DNA of 64,000 nt, from the NCBI RefSeq assembly GCF_963576675.1, contig NC_088914.1:21803001-21867000 (forward strand). The letters run 5' to 3'. This document shows, piece after piece, positions 54,011 through 64,000 of the stretch. Positions within the stretch are counted from its first letter, which is position 1. Every line of letters starts with the position of its first letter. The position numbers were made by a program, and so were the translations under genes. The notes beneath the pieces were generated by a model, which was not told the DNA's origin, made no database searches, and was given only the letters and a program-made list of their open reading frames with translations. This DNA is from Euphorbia lathyris (lineage: Eukaryota; Streptophyta; Magnoliopsida; Malpighiales; Euphorbiaceae).

Positions 54011-55369
54011 TGTTAGTCCCTTGTAAGGTTGCAAATATAGTTCCAAGGGGGGGGTTAGGAACTATTTTACCCTTTTTTAAGATAAGTTGGGCAGATTTCT
54101 TTTCTTCAAGAAAAGTTTATCTAACAGCGGCGCTTACCACTCAGCAAGACACTGGCTTAGTCAACTAGTGACTAGGACAGCTTCGTTGCTTAGGTCAGGA
54201 AATAGCACTTAGAGTCTATTCCTGAACCTTCTCGTTGGTAGCGCACAACTCAGCTTGACCTCTTTTACTTGGTTAGTTTTAGTTTGTTTTAAGCAAGCAA
54301 TATGAATAAGGAGTTAAGGTTTAGAAATACTTCACTCAGCAGATTTATCCAGGTTCGGCTTCTTCTAAGCCTACGTCCTGTCCCCGGAACACCTCCGAGA
54401 TTTCAAATCCTCTACTGAGCTCTTTAAAGGTAGAGCCTCAAACCTTTTACAATATCAGCAATTGAGTATGACAAGAGTACCTTCCTCTATACTTCTACTC
54501 AATCCTAATCTCTCCGCTGAGTACTTAAAACCGAGTACCCAGCCTCTCCTTTCTACTTCTAGAAATGATAAAGATTTTGTCCTAAACAACAATTGCTAGA
54601 ACACCTTAGATGATTGAAAAACAATCACTCTAGACTTTTACACAAATGAATAGACTTTGTAGTGTAAGAACTTTGCTTTGCTTTTGATGGAGAACTTTTG
54701 TATACGTTTGGTCAGCGTAGCGGCTCTTGCTCAAAGTTCTCTTTTTGAATGTGGATTCTGAATGCTCTATTTATAGAGAGCTGTGAGAGCTTCTGGTTAT
54801 TTCGAATTTCGAAATAACCGTTGGAGGGAAACGGCTACAAGTCGTTTTCACTGAGTCTGCCAGCAGTTCTCTTTAGCCAATCAGATTCCAGCGTCTTCTG
54901 TTCTTCGGTCAGTGTGACAGTATGTTCCTCCATTTTGGGTAATGTCAACCAGACAGCTTGCTGTGTCTTCTGATTTTTGCTGAAAGAGAAAATACTTTGT
55001 CTGGAAGCTGTCTTATGGTCAGCAGCTGTCTTGTACGTTTTGTCGAGACAGCTCAGTAGCTTCATACCGAAGTTGTCTACGTGGATCTTCTCGATCCTTC
55101 TTTACTCAGCATGCGTCTCATTACTTCAACGGCAACGTTTTGAAGACACGCGGGCTGAGTGATCTTAGGTTTGTTTGACTTGGGCCTTGACTTCCATATA
55201 GGGCTTGAGCCTTATGATCTTTATGTCTTATGATAAATTATAAACTCAACATTGAACAAACACATTAGTAACAATAAGCCAAAGCATTTAAACTTAGTGT
55301 GTTGTAGAATATTTACTTTCACTTAATTAATTTTGTCAAATCAAAATCTTGTGGAAAGGTGTTTCAACA
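54011..55369 (-). repeat. 5' LTR of SIRE-B
   Basis: 1359 bp, TGTTGAAACACC...GGGACTAACA on the minus strand. The TATA box is TATAAATAG (54767-54775 on the plus coordinates). A G run of 8 (C on the minus strand) lies near the 3' end, like the C tract of SIRE-A. Confidence 0.93.
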
Positions 55370-55933
55370 GAAGAGAGTTCCACCGAGGTAGATAACCTAT
55401 CACTTGTTGATCCCTAATAAGGTTAGATTAGTTCTAAAATGGATAAATAGAACTATTGGTAAATTTGAACTGTTAATAAAAAAAATTCTTTTAGTTCAAT
55501 AGCAACATGGATGCAACTCTTGGAATCAGAGTCAAGTTTAGTCTACTAAGAGAGAGAGGACTTAGACAGAGAAAGGGAAAGATAGAGAGAGGAGTTGTAA
55601 GGAAGGAGACAGACATTTTAGTAATTGCATAAGGTGGCGCATTGACCAGATGTTGACCAGTAGTGTGTCCCATTTTTTTAAATGGATAGGATGAAAAATG
55701 CTAAGGTGGCGCATTGACCAGATGTTGACCAGCCATTTTTATCTACTGTACACCAAAGTGAGAGGTCACCTATAAGATCATACATATTACTGAGACAAAA
55801 TGAAGGTTGTACATTAAAGTGTGAAATGAGATAAAAGTTGTACACCATGTACGAAATTTACCTGTCCAATACTCAATATGTTTACAATTAAAAATCCAAG
55901 TTTGCTCAACAAATGTAACAACCCGGTCTGGAG

Positions 55934-56301
55934 TGTCAAATTTAGGATGGAGGAGTTAATTGAAAAGACTTGATTTTATTACTACAAAAACTCAAACCTT
56001 ACAAGGTTTACTACCACTCACACATAATTATACCCTTTTATCTAATTTATATACTCACCCACTTATCACACTCTTTTTATTTGCTACACATACAACAAAG
56101 GCACTCATTCCTATTTATAGTCTTCATATGTCGGTGATTCAATGAATTATCACCACAAAAAAATGTAACTTGTGGAACCATATTAGCCACATTTTTAGTC
56201 AATAAAAATAACCACAAACTAAGATAAATATCTTAGATTTTTATGCTCTAATTTAGTCTAGAAGTTTCAATTAAAAGTTGGTGATGTTGATTATTTTAAT
56301 A
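55934..56301 (-). repeat. 3' LTR of the Tork-like element
   Basis: 368 bp. Next to it the minus strand reads GATGTTGAGGGGGAG, the polypurine tract. The pol stop codon (56296-56298) lies just inside this LTR. Confidence 0.93.
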
Positions 56302-59300
56302 CTCCCCCTCAACATCGACTTTTAATATTTCGTACTTCTTTGCCATTCCAAGTTGCTTTCTGAACTGTTCGAATTTTGCACCATTTAGTCCTTTCGTAAA
56401 TACATCGGCAACTTGATCTTCGGTCTTCACATAATGCATCTTGATGTCTCCGCGTAAGACCTTCTCTCTTATGAAGTGATAATGCACCTCCACATGTTTA
56501 GTTCTTGCATGGAACATTGGATTTTCAGTCAAGTGTATAGCTGACTGATTATCACAATATAACTGTACCGAGTAATCGACTGGCTGATGAAGATCCTTTA
56601 TAAGTTGTATCAGCCAGGTACATTCTTGAGCTGCTGTTGCTGCTGCCCTGTACTCTTCTTCGGTACTTGATAATGACACTGTAGGTTGTCTTTTGCTGCA
56701 CCAAGATATAGGTCCCGATCCGACACTAAACACATAACCTGTAGTCGAACGTCTTGTGTCATGATCTCCAGCATAGTCAGCATCACAATATCCATGCACC
56801 TCACTCTTTCCTCCTTTCTTGTATAAAATACCATAATCCATCGTACCTCGAACATATCGTAGAATTCTCCGGATAGCTTCTAAATGAGGCTTCTTCGGAT
56901 TCTGCATAAATCGACTTACCATACTTACTGCATATGATATATCTGGCCTCGTCAGAGTGAGATAGATCAGGCTACCAACTAGCTGTCTGTACATCGTAGC
57001 ATCCTCCAGGTCCTTTCCTTCGGTGGAACATAACTTTATGTGCACCTCTACTGGAGTCGTAATAGGCTTGCATTCTAGCATCCCAAACTTCTCTAGAAGA
57101 TCTTTAGCATACTTATGTTGACACAAGAAAAGTCCTTCCTTCGTGCGCTCAACTTTAAGACCAAGGAAATGATTTAACTCTCCCAAGGATTTCATTTGGA
57201 AACGTACCGATAAGTTGGCTCTAACTTGATTTATCTCAGCAGTAGCATCACCTGTGATGATAAGATCATCAACATAAACTAATACTATAGCCAACTTCTC
57301 ACCTTGGACTTTCACGAACAAACTCAAATCAGCTGGTGCCATCATGTAGCCACTTTGAATCAAGAACTCCGCTATTTTCCCGTACCATGCTCTTGGTGCT
57401 TGTTTCAATCCATACAACTCTTTCTTCAGCTTGCATACATAGTTTGGTTGAGCCTTGCTCTCGAACCCTTGAGGTTGGTCCATGTAAATCTCTCGATCCA
57501 ATTCACCATGTAAGAAAGCATTCTTCACATCCATTTGAAACAGCTTTCAATCTTTGCTAGCTGCAAGTGCTAGTAGAACACGTACTGTGGTGATCTTCGC
57601 AACTGGACTAAATGTCTCATCATAGTCCAGACCATACTTCTGTGAGAATCCTCGAGCCACCAAGCGAGCTTTGTATCTTTCGACTGATCCATCAGGGCGC
57701 TGCTTTACTTTATAAACCCATTTGCAGGAAATAGGCTTCACATCTTTGGGTTTGGGAACTAAATCCCAAGTCTCGTTCTGCTTCAAGGCATCCATTTCTT
57801 CCTGCATAGCCTTTCTCCACTCCTTACTTGAGGATGCTTCTTCGTACGTCGCGGGCTCCTTAACTGTTTCTTCAATCACTGCTGCATTAGCATACTTAGG
57901 ATTTGGTCTCCGTTTTCGTGTTGACCTTCGCACCGGTGATTGTTGTTCTTCTGTTGATTTATCATCATTAACGATCTCCTCGAGTTGACTTGGCCGTTCT
58001 TCTTCGGGTGTTTGATGTACTCCTGTACGCCATGGAGATTGAGCCTTTTCAGATGACTTGCTCCCGAGGTTTTCTTCTACCGGTTCCACTTCTGGAATGA
58101 TTTCTTCAGCCGCCTCGTCTCTTTCAATTCTTTCCTGTAACTTCTCCTCGATTTCTTTTGAATCGGGTAGTACAACTTCATGAGGGGACCACCAGGATGA
58201 AGCTTCGTCAAACACCACATTTCTTGATGTATAACACCTTCCTGTTGTTGGGTCACAACACTTCCACCCCTTTCTTTGATTATCATAACCCACGAAGATG
58301 CATCTTATAGCTTTCTTATCAAATTTGCTGCGTAAATGATCAGGAACGAAAATATAACATACGCAACCAAATACTCAAAAGTGACTTACAGTGGGTTTGA
58401 TCTTCCATATCTTATCAAAGGGTGAAATGAATCCAAGTGGTGCTTGTGGTAGTTTGTTGATAACATCTGCAGCTGTCTTCATACACTCAGCCCAGAAACG
58501 AGGTGGAACGTTCTTTGTATGTAACATACTTCTGCATATCTCTGCAAGGTGTCTATTTTTCCTTTCTGCTACCCCATTTTGTTGTGGAGTATTAGGACAA
58601 GTCAACTGTCGTCGAATCTTGCAATCTTGTAAGTATCTTGAGAACTCGTGCGAAGTATACTCTCCTCCATTGTCAGTGCGAAGGCATTGGATCTTCCTAT
58701 CAAGTTCCTTCTCGACCTTCTCCTTGAACTCTTGGAACTTGCTAAATGCTTCTGATTTGTTTTTCATAAAGTACACCCACACGTACCTTGAGAAATCATC
58801 AATAAATGTTATCATGTATTGATGACCACTAACTGATGGTTGCTTCACACGACCAAATACATCAGAGTGCACCAACTCGAGCGGCTCCTTTGCTCGATAC
58901 TGAGAATCTTCATACGGCAACTGGTGTGCTTTCCCAAACTGGCATCCGACACATACTATGTCATCTCGAACATCAAGTTGTGGAAGTCCATTGAGCATTG
59001 ACTTCTTCATCATCACCTTCAACTTATGATAGCTCATATGTCCCAAGCGTGCATGCCACAGATCGGCTGTCTCATTCTTTCTGGCTTTGTCTACATATGC
59101 TGTTTGTGCTGACATTACGTTGACAGACTCAAGTTTTCTTCCCTCCATAATCGGTTTGCTCGTCAACTTCAGACTTCGATACACCTTCACATCGTTTGGG
59201 CCAAATACCACGTAGTTGCCCGAGGATGTCAACTGGGACACTGATATCAAGTTCTTTGTCATCCCAGGTACATGGAATACATTCTCCAATTGCACTTCCT

Positions 59301-60489
59301 TAGAGTTGTATCGAGGCACGACCATCGTCTTGCCAACATGTGTGATTGGTAGTTTTGAGTTGTTCGCGGTGACAACAACTCGCTCCCCTTTATACTCTTT
59401 CATGCTTGATAATTTTTCCTTGTCTCCAGTCATATGGTTAGAGCATCCAGAGTCTACTATCCAATCATTATTATAATTGATAAATTTATTACTTACAGCG
59501 GTAAGTGCTAACTCATCTTGTGCATCTCCTTTGGAGGGCATAACTGTGTCACATGTCACTGGCTCTGTAATTGCACACGAAGCCTCGAAGTCCCAGTCTT
59601 CTTCTCTTTCATCTTGAGCATGTGTGGATGTAGCAGCATTTCCTTCTGCTTTCTTGTATCTGCAGTCTCGAGCATAGTGGCCTCTTTTGCCACAATTATA
59701 ACATTGGTCATTCTTTTGTCGATGTGTCTTCTCGTGTGCTTGCTTGTGATTGTGGTGAGCTCCCCCTTGTTGCCAACTCCCTCCTTGTTGCCTTTTGTGC
59801 CATCCTTGTTTGAATCTTTCGCCATTTCTCGATCTCGTGATTTTTGGATCCTTGCTCTTTTTATTGATAAAAAGAGCTTTATCTTCATCATTGACTGAGA
59901 CTTTAGACATTTGCTTGTCTAGAGCCTCTTGATTAGCCAAGGTATTTTCTAATTTATTTAAACTTGGCTCTTTAGCCCATCCACGGGTTGCCGTAACAAG
60001 CGCGTTAAATTCGGGACGCAACCCATGGACTATTATTCTTCTCATTCTTGTTTCAGTAATTTTATTTTCAGGATCCAATTTTGAAATTTCTTTACATAAA
60101 GTTTTAACTTTAGTAAAGTATTGACTCACCGTCATGTCGTTTTGCGAGACCGACAGTAACTCGTTCTCGAGTTGTTGGAGCTTGGCATCGTTCGTTCTTG
60201 CAAATAATCCGGCAAGAGTGTCCCATGCTTCTTTGGGGTTTTTAGCATCGTTGATGCGTTGCAGCAAATCGTCCTCCACCGAAATTGATAAAGCATACAT
60301 TGCTTTACCACACTTGACCTTCCATTTCTTAAGGTCATTTTGTTCCGTCGGAGGTGCTGTTTCGTTTTCTCCAACAGTCTCCCACAAATCTTGGCTGAGC
60401 AAATAAAATTGCATACGAGTACTCCAAGTACTATAATTATTATTATTGAGTTTTTCTAGAGTGCTTACCGAGGTAGACATGTCTGCCAT
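56296..60489 (-). pseudogene. gag-pol: Tork-like gag-pol polyprotein gene with two premature stops
   Basis: ATG 60489 ([20 protein letters not shown]) to 56296, 1398 codons in one frame. Domains in order: UBN2-type gag; CCHC knuckle [14 protein letters not shown] (about 59690); protease [13 protein letters not shown] (about 59460); GAG-pre-integrase [14 protein letters not shown] (about 59060); integrase with [13 protein letters not shown] (about 58670) and [16 protein letters not shown] (about 58590); RT with [14 protein letters not shown] (about 57660) and [10 protein letters not shown] (about 57270); RNase H ([18 protein letters not shown], about 56770). Stops: TGA 58375-58377 (in HF stop VFGC, probably CGA>TGA) and TGA 57547-57549 (KD stop KLFQMD, probably TGG>TGA). 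All catalytic motifs I checked are present. Confidence 0.95.
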
Positions 60490-60671
60490 CACGACTTGGT
60501 TATCTCCTTTAATTAACCAAGTAACACCGACCAATAATTTTTACAGTCCCGGACTGCGCACTAAAAATACCTCGTACCACCACGATCCCGGATCGTTAAC
60601 TTTTGAAGCACCCGACTCCCGGTCCCTGACCGCTTGCTTGCACTCGACCACGTACCGGTCCCTGACCGCCC

Positions 60672-60683
60672 GCTCTGATACCA
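60672..60683 (-). promoter_or_regulatory. Primer-binding site of the Tork-like element
   Basis: The minus strand reads TGGTATCAGAGC, two bases after the 5' LTR end. Confidence 0.9.
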
Positions 60684-60685
60684 CT

Positions 60686-61053
60686 TGTCAAATTTAGGAT
60701 GGAGGAGTTAATTGAAAAGACTTGATTTTATTACTACAAAAACTCAAACCTTACAAGGTTTACTACCACTCACACACAATTATACCCTTTTATCTAATTT
60801 ATATACTCACCCACTTATCACACTCTTTTTATTTGCTACACATACAACAAAGGCACTCATTCCTATTTATAGTCTTCATATGTCGGTGATTCAATGAATT
60901 ATCACCATAAAAAAATGTAACTTGTGGAACCATATTAGCCACATTTTTAGTCAATAAAAATAACCACAAACTAAGATAAATATCTTAGATTTTTATGCTC
61001 TAATTTAGTCTAGAAGTTTCAATTAAAAGTTGGTGATGTTGATTATTTTAATA
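60686..61053 (-). repeat. 5' LTR of the Tork-like element
   Basis: 368 bp, nearly identical to 55934-56301. The minus strand starts TATTAAAATAATC at 61053. Confidence 0.93.
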
Positions 61054-61058
61054 TGGAG

Positions 61059-61440
61059 TGGGTGGCGGCGGGATAGAAGCCTGTGTAAGGAGCGGCCCTA
61101 AGGGATGACGATGGGGGTAGGAATGAACTGAATCCGAAATCGGAAATAGAAGGAGAGTGACTGAGACTTATTAGTAAGGTGTGAATCAAATACATGCATA
61201 CGCATTTTAAAGCTATGAGGTCCAATATGTTGGATTTGGATTAAAGCAGACAATATCTACATGATATTGAGACAAGATGATATGACAAAGTTACTAGTAA
61301 TACAATTATACAATGTATTATGTATATACTATTAGATATTATCCATAAGATCTATCTGCTTGGCAGTTAACCAAACAACGGTTATATTGAACACATAGCA
61401 GACAGATTAATGCTGTACACGAATAATTAACTAATAATAC
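61059..61440. other. Intergenic sequence, no feature recognised
   Basis: Begins with a short GC-richer segment ('ggcggcgggatagaagcc') and becomes AT-rich. No supported ORF or termini. Confidence 0.45.
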
Positions 61441-61445
61441 CGACA

Positions 61446-62015
61446 ATAATACACTGTTTAGTCCCTGTATTTTCAAAACACACATAGTAAGGTCCCTATA
61501 TTTTGACAAAACATACTGTTTAGTCCCTGTATTTTCAAAAACACATGGTAAGGTCCCTAACTTTTTTCACAATGAACTGTTTAGTCCTTCCGTCTATTTG
61601 TTAGATTTTTTACCGTTTATGACTTCATAAATGACTAAATTACCCTTTACTATTTACCTTCAAACTTTAGAAGGGGAAATTCAATTTAAAAGAAGAAGCT
61701 ATTTGTATGGAGAACAAGAAAAAGAAAATACACAATGCTTACGAATTTGAACGATTAAGAAGAAAATCAAGAAGAAGAACACTCAAAGTTGATTTCAGAT
61801 GCATTAAAGTTTAAAGCAAATGAAAAGAAGAACGCAAATCCAAATTGACTAACAAAATCTTCATGAGAGTCTAATGGCAGGGACTAAACAGTTCACTGAT
61901 AAAAAAGTTAGGGACTAAACAGTTCATCAAGAAAAAGGTTAGGAACTTTATCATGTGTTTTTTAAAATACAGGGACTAAACAGTATGTTTTGTCAAAATA
62001 TGGGGACTAATAAAT
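61446..62015. mobile_element. TIR element with repeated 'tttagtccctgtatttt' arms
   Basis: The left arm repeats 'ctgtttagtccctgtatttt' at 61451 and 61509, with 'aaggtccctatattttgac' between. The right arm (about 61870-62010) is the inverse: 'gggactaaacagttc', 'cagggactaaacagtatg', 'tttgtcaaaatatggggact'. Borders and target duplication are uncertain. The centre (61640-61860) has no supported ORF. This looks like a foldback/Mutator-type non-autonomous element. Confidence 0.65.
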
Positions 62016-62188
62016 TAATTACCCATAATAAATATGCATGTTCAAAATAAAATCTAACTCCCCTAACATTCTTTGAAACAACTTGCCTTAAGGAGACCTG
62101 GTTTTCTTTTATTTTGTGTGTCTGGTGCTTAATAATATTTTCTATATTCTCATAAGAAAATATATTGTATTATATTTGAATATTTATA

Positions 62189-62365
62189 CAGTTATAACCT
62201 CTATATAGGAATACACTTAGGACCGAGCTATTTGTATAACAATTGGGAGGTTATTACTAAATAGAGTTTTGTCATAGAGGTTATTACCAAGTTGGGACCG
62301 AGTTTTTTTTATAACAAAATAGAGGTTATTCCTATATAGAGTATTCCTATATAGAGGCTTTACTG
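62189..62365. mobile_element. Emigrant-like MITE (Tc1/mariner, pogo group)
   Basis: 177 bp. It starts CAGTTATAACCTCTATATAG, and the inverse end reads CAGTAAAGCCTCTATATAGG, flanked by TA on both sides (62187-62188, 62366-62367). The terminus resembles the CAGTAAAACCTCTATAA end I recall for Emigrant elements. The inside is AT-rich with further inverted repeats ('aatagaggttatt'). Confidence 0.8.
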
Positions 62366-62394
62366 TACTTGTATATTCGTGTAATTTATATAAT

Positions 62395-62974
62395 GGGTTA
62401 AGGTGCAAAAATACTCTTAACGTTTTGGACGAGGAGCAATTTTACCCGTAACGTCTAAAATGGTGCAATTTTACCCCTAACGTTGGAAGCCAAGAGCAAT
62501 TTTACCCCTAACGTTGATAAATTAGATCAATTTGAGAAATAATTCATCAAACTGTCTTCTCGGTCATCAATCTTGTTATCTACACTTCATACGTGTGTCA
62601 TTTTATCAGTAACAAATCACAAACATTCGTTGGGATGTGAAAAAAATAAAAAAACATACTATCTTTTTGTACGGATTAGACAAAAAAAATCAAAAAATCC
62701 ACCGAATTTATAAATATTAATCTCAAATTCTATTATTAAATTATAAAAAATATGAAATCCTTTTTTCAGAACGAATTATTATGCAATTGGTGCAGAATAA
62801 TGAACAAAAACATCTGTGTTTTATAATAGTGTCTGAAATTGACCCAATTTATCAACGTTAGGGGTAAAATTGCTCTTGGCTTCCAATGTTAGGGGTAAAA
62901 TTGCACCATTTTAGACGTTAAGGGTAAAATTGCTTATGGCCCAAAACGTTAAGGGTATTTTTACACCTTAACCC
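62395..62974. mobile_element. MITE with 9-bp TSD (Mutator-type), family copy 2
   Basis: 580 bp. It starts GGGTTAAGGTGCAAAAATAC and ends TTTTTACACCTTAACCC, with a perfect duplication TTATATAAT (62386-62394, 62975-62983). It is the same family as 18493-19033, but its arms hold one more 'taacgtt...caattttaccc' phrase. No ORF. Confidence 0.92.
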
Positions 62975-63309
62975 TTATATAATTGAATGGATATATTAAA
63001 ATATTTATATTTATATATTAATCAACAAAAGAAAAAAGTGACAACAATGTTTAGCTATAGCTGTTAAAACATTACCAGAGATTGAGTAGCACACAGTATC
63101 CAGACATTACCAGAGATTCAGTAGCCCAAAACTAGGGGACTTGAAGAATTATTCTCCCATAGTCTTCCTATCACAATATTTGGTAATGTTTGCACCTGTC
63201 TAATTCAAAATGTTGGTTTTTATGACCTACTATTATTTGGTAACATTTTCTATAAAATTGGATGTGGTTGAATACGAAGAGTCCGTATGTCAACCTGCAA
63301 TTGCATAAA

Positions 63310-63359
63310 ATCAAAAGGGCTTCCGACGCTTAAGATCAAAAGGGCTTCCGACGCTTAAG
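63310..63359. repeat. Perfect 25-bp tandem duplication
   Basis: The unit starts ATCAAAAGGGCTTCCGACGC; copies are at 63310-63334 and 63335-63359. It duplicates the 'acttaagcgtcggaag' motif of the LTR. Confidence 0.9.
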
Positions 63360-63422
63360 TCAGTTTATGAAAGGACGAGAGGATTATCACAATGAGTAAA
63401 CTAAAGTTGTAATACAGGCTTA

Positions 63423-63761
63423 GAGCATCTCCAAGGCAAAATTTTCATTTTGCCTTCCCTATCCCCAATTCTCTATTTTCTATCATCAATCCCTATTTTT
63501 TCTCCAACCAATTTATATAATTTCTTCCCTATAAAGTATATTCCATACTTTATTATATTTTAACTACTTTTTATCTCTAATTAATCACTTTATTATTTTA
63601 TTTATTTCCCATTAATTTGGAGAAACATAGATTCTACTCCAATTGTAGGGAAGAATTGATTTCTTCCCTGCAATTAGGGAAGACAATGGGGAGGGTTGGA
63701 CTACCAACTCTTTCCAATTCCTCATTTCCAACCCTCCATATGTGGAGGGTTGGAGATGCTC
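63423..63761. mobile_element. PIF/Harbinger-like MITE in the LTR leader
   Basis: 339 bp. It starts GAGCATCTCCAAGGCAAAAT, and the inverse end reads GAGCATCTCCAACCCTCC. It is flanked by TTA on both sides (63420-63422, 63762-63764), the PIF/Harbinger target duplication. No transposase. Confidence 0.82.
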
Positions 63762-64000
63762 TTAATAGAATGAATGAACTTGTTTACCTTGAGTTGAGCT
63801 TACTCTATTTATACTGATGTCGAATTATAGACTGTTATAGATTGTCGAGCGGGGTGGACCACATGTCTCATGTTGATAGGAGGAAGTGTGCCCAAATATC
63901 GAGACCTAATATCCTTAAAGGCCACTTGGCCTGTGATTCTCGAAATCGGGCGTGATTATGACAACCGAATCCTTGACTGAGTTTAGTAAGACTTCTTCAA

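Larger units (their letters stand above)
45060..55369 (-). mobile_element. SIRE-like Ty1/copia LTR retrotransposon 'SIRE-B', complete, minus strand
   Basis: A 10.3-kb element nested in the Mutator-type element, with a perfect target duplication GAAGA (45055-45059 and 55370-55374). LTRs are 45060-46417 and 54011-55369. About 19 by-eye differences in 1358 bp (about 1.4%) make it younger than SIRE-A. It has the same gene order as SIRE-A: gag, pol, additional ORF. Its LTR shares the terminal ~50 bp with SIRE-A, but the rest is very different, so it belongs to another subfamily. Lesions are few: two indels and about three nonsense codons. Confidence 0.95.
44703..55864. mobile_element. Non-autonomous Mutator-type element with ~350-bp TIRs, split by SIRE-B
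   Basis: The left arm (44703-45059; GGTTAAATTTCATACTTGG) matches the inverted right arm (55864-55500; GGTAAATTTCGTACATGG). Shared phrases include 'tttggtgtacaac', 'cattttgtctca', 'atgactggtcaaca' and 'ttactaaaatg', down to the 'ctctctctct' core. The flanking 9-mers TGCAATACT (44694-44702) and TCCAATACT (55865-55873) agree at 8 of 9 positions, fitting a Mutator target duplication. Without SIRE-B the element is about 850 bp. The right arm has an internal direct repeat, 'aaggtggcgcattgaccaga' (55631 and 55703). No transposase. Confidence 0.85.
55934..61053 (-). mobile_element. Tork-like Ty1/copia LTR retrotransposon, young, minus strand
   Basis: A 5.1-kb element with 368-bp LTRs at 55934-56301 and 60686-61053. 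I see only two differences between them (about 0.5%). Perfect target duplication TGGAG (55929-55933, 61054-61058). Primer site TGGTATCAGAGC on the minus strand (60672-60683). The polyprotein frame of 1398 codons is broken only by two nonsense codons. The LTRs start TATTAAAATAATC and end TTTGACA, so the 5' terminus is TA, not TG. Lineage is by motif only (TNT1/Tork-like). Confidence 0.95.
62984..64000 (-). mobile_element. Partial gypsy-type LTR, minus strand, runs off right edge
   Basis: On the minus strand a TATA box (AGTATAAATAGAG, about 63810-63798) is followed by a leader. A PIF-like MITE interrupts the leader, which then continues as 'tttagtttactcattgtgat', 'cctctcgtcctttcataaac' and 'gacttaagcgtcggaagccc' (about 63361-63342). 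The last motif resembles one near the end of many plant gypsy LTRs. The 3' border (below about 63300) is not defined. U3 continues past 64000. Confidence 0.45.

Noticed and set aside
61043..61225. Minus-strand 60-codon open frame next to the Tork-like element
   Set aside because: It overlaps the LTR end, has no recognisable motif and its length is expected by chance.

Overview
This is a stretch of plant nuclear DNA, very probably from a eudicot with a repeat-rich genome. The evidence is the mix of Ty1/copia (SIRE-, Ale- and Tork-like) and Ty3/gypsy LTR retrotransposons, an L1-type LINE whose ORF1 has a plant zinc knuckle, Mutator-like elements, hAT, PIF/Harbinger and Emigrant-like MITEs, a tRNA-derived SINE, and GT-AG introns in the one host gene. 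No bacterial, organellar or ribosomal feature is visible. Almost everything that can be explained is mobile DNA, most of it dead and nested. Lineage names are inferred from protein motifs and were not tested by a search.

Left part (1-15.9 kb). A gypsy-type LTR running off the left edge (1-1386, minus strand) has landed in the third exon of an R2R3-MYB gene of the MYB98/115/118 type (exons 1885-2327, 1654-1780, 1387-1424, minus strand). The LTR carries seven copies of a 13-bp palindrome at helical spacing. A 12.1-kb SIRE-like element (SIRE-A, 2405-14539) sits 78 bp upstream of the MYB start codon. The original upstream flank resumes at 14540 as a roughly 650-bp tandem duplication.

Middle (16-40 kb). 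There are nested TIR elements (17525-18322, 18493-19033), then a full-length but dead LINE (19546-26150) with a perfect 17-bp target duplication. Next comes a Mutator relic (about 26582-30035) holding a DUF1985-like gene remnant and, inside it, a long-TIR element embedded in (TA)n. After that come a Pack-MULE-like element with two apparent captured gene starts (30556-31914), three more 9-bp-TSD TIR elements, a hAT transposase relic, a SINE and a 5'-truncated LINE.

Right part (40-64 kb). An Ale-like copia element (40102-44570) lies inside an older LTR remnant. A non-autonomous Mutator-type element with about 350-bp TIRs (44703-55864) contains a whole SIRE-like element on the minus strand (SIRE-B, 45060-55369). 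A young Tork-like copia element follows (55934-61053), broken by only two nonsense codons. The end holds a TIR element, an Emigrant-like MITE, a second copy of the 18.5-kb MITE family, and a second partial gypsy LTR interrupted by a PIF/Harbinger MITE.

By-eye LTR comparisons suggest an age order of Ale (about 5% divergence) and SIRE-A (about 4%), then SIRE-B (about 1.4%), then Tork (about 0.5%). No new enzymatic system is evident. The strongest leads are the phased palindrome array, the MYB gene broken on both sides, the Pack-MULE cargo, the (TA)n-embedded element, and a shared ~30-bp sub-repeat design in the TIR arms of several families.
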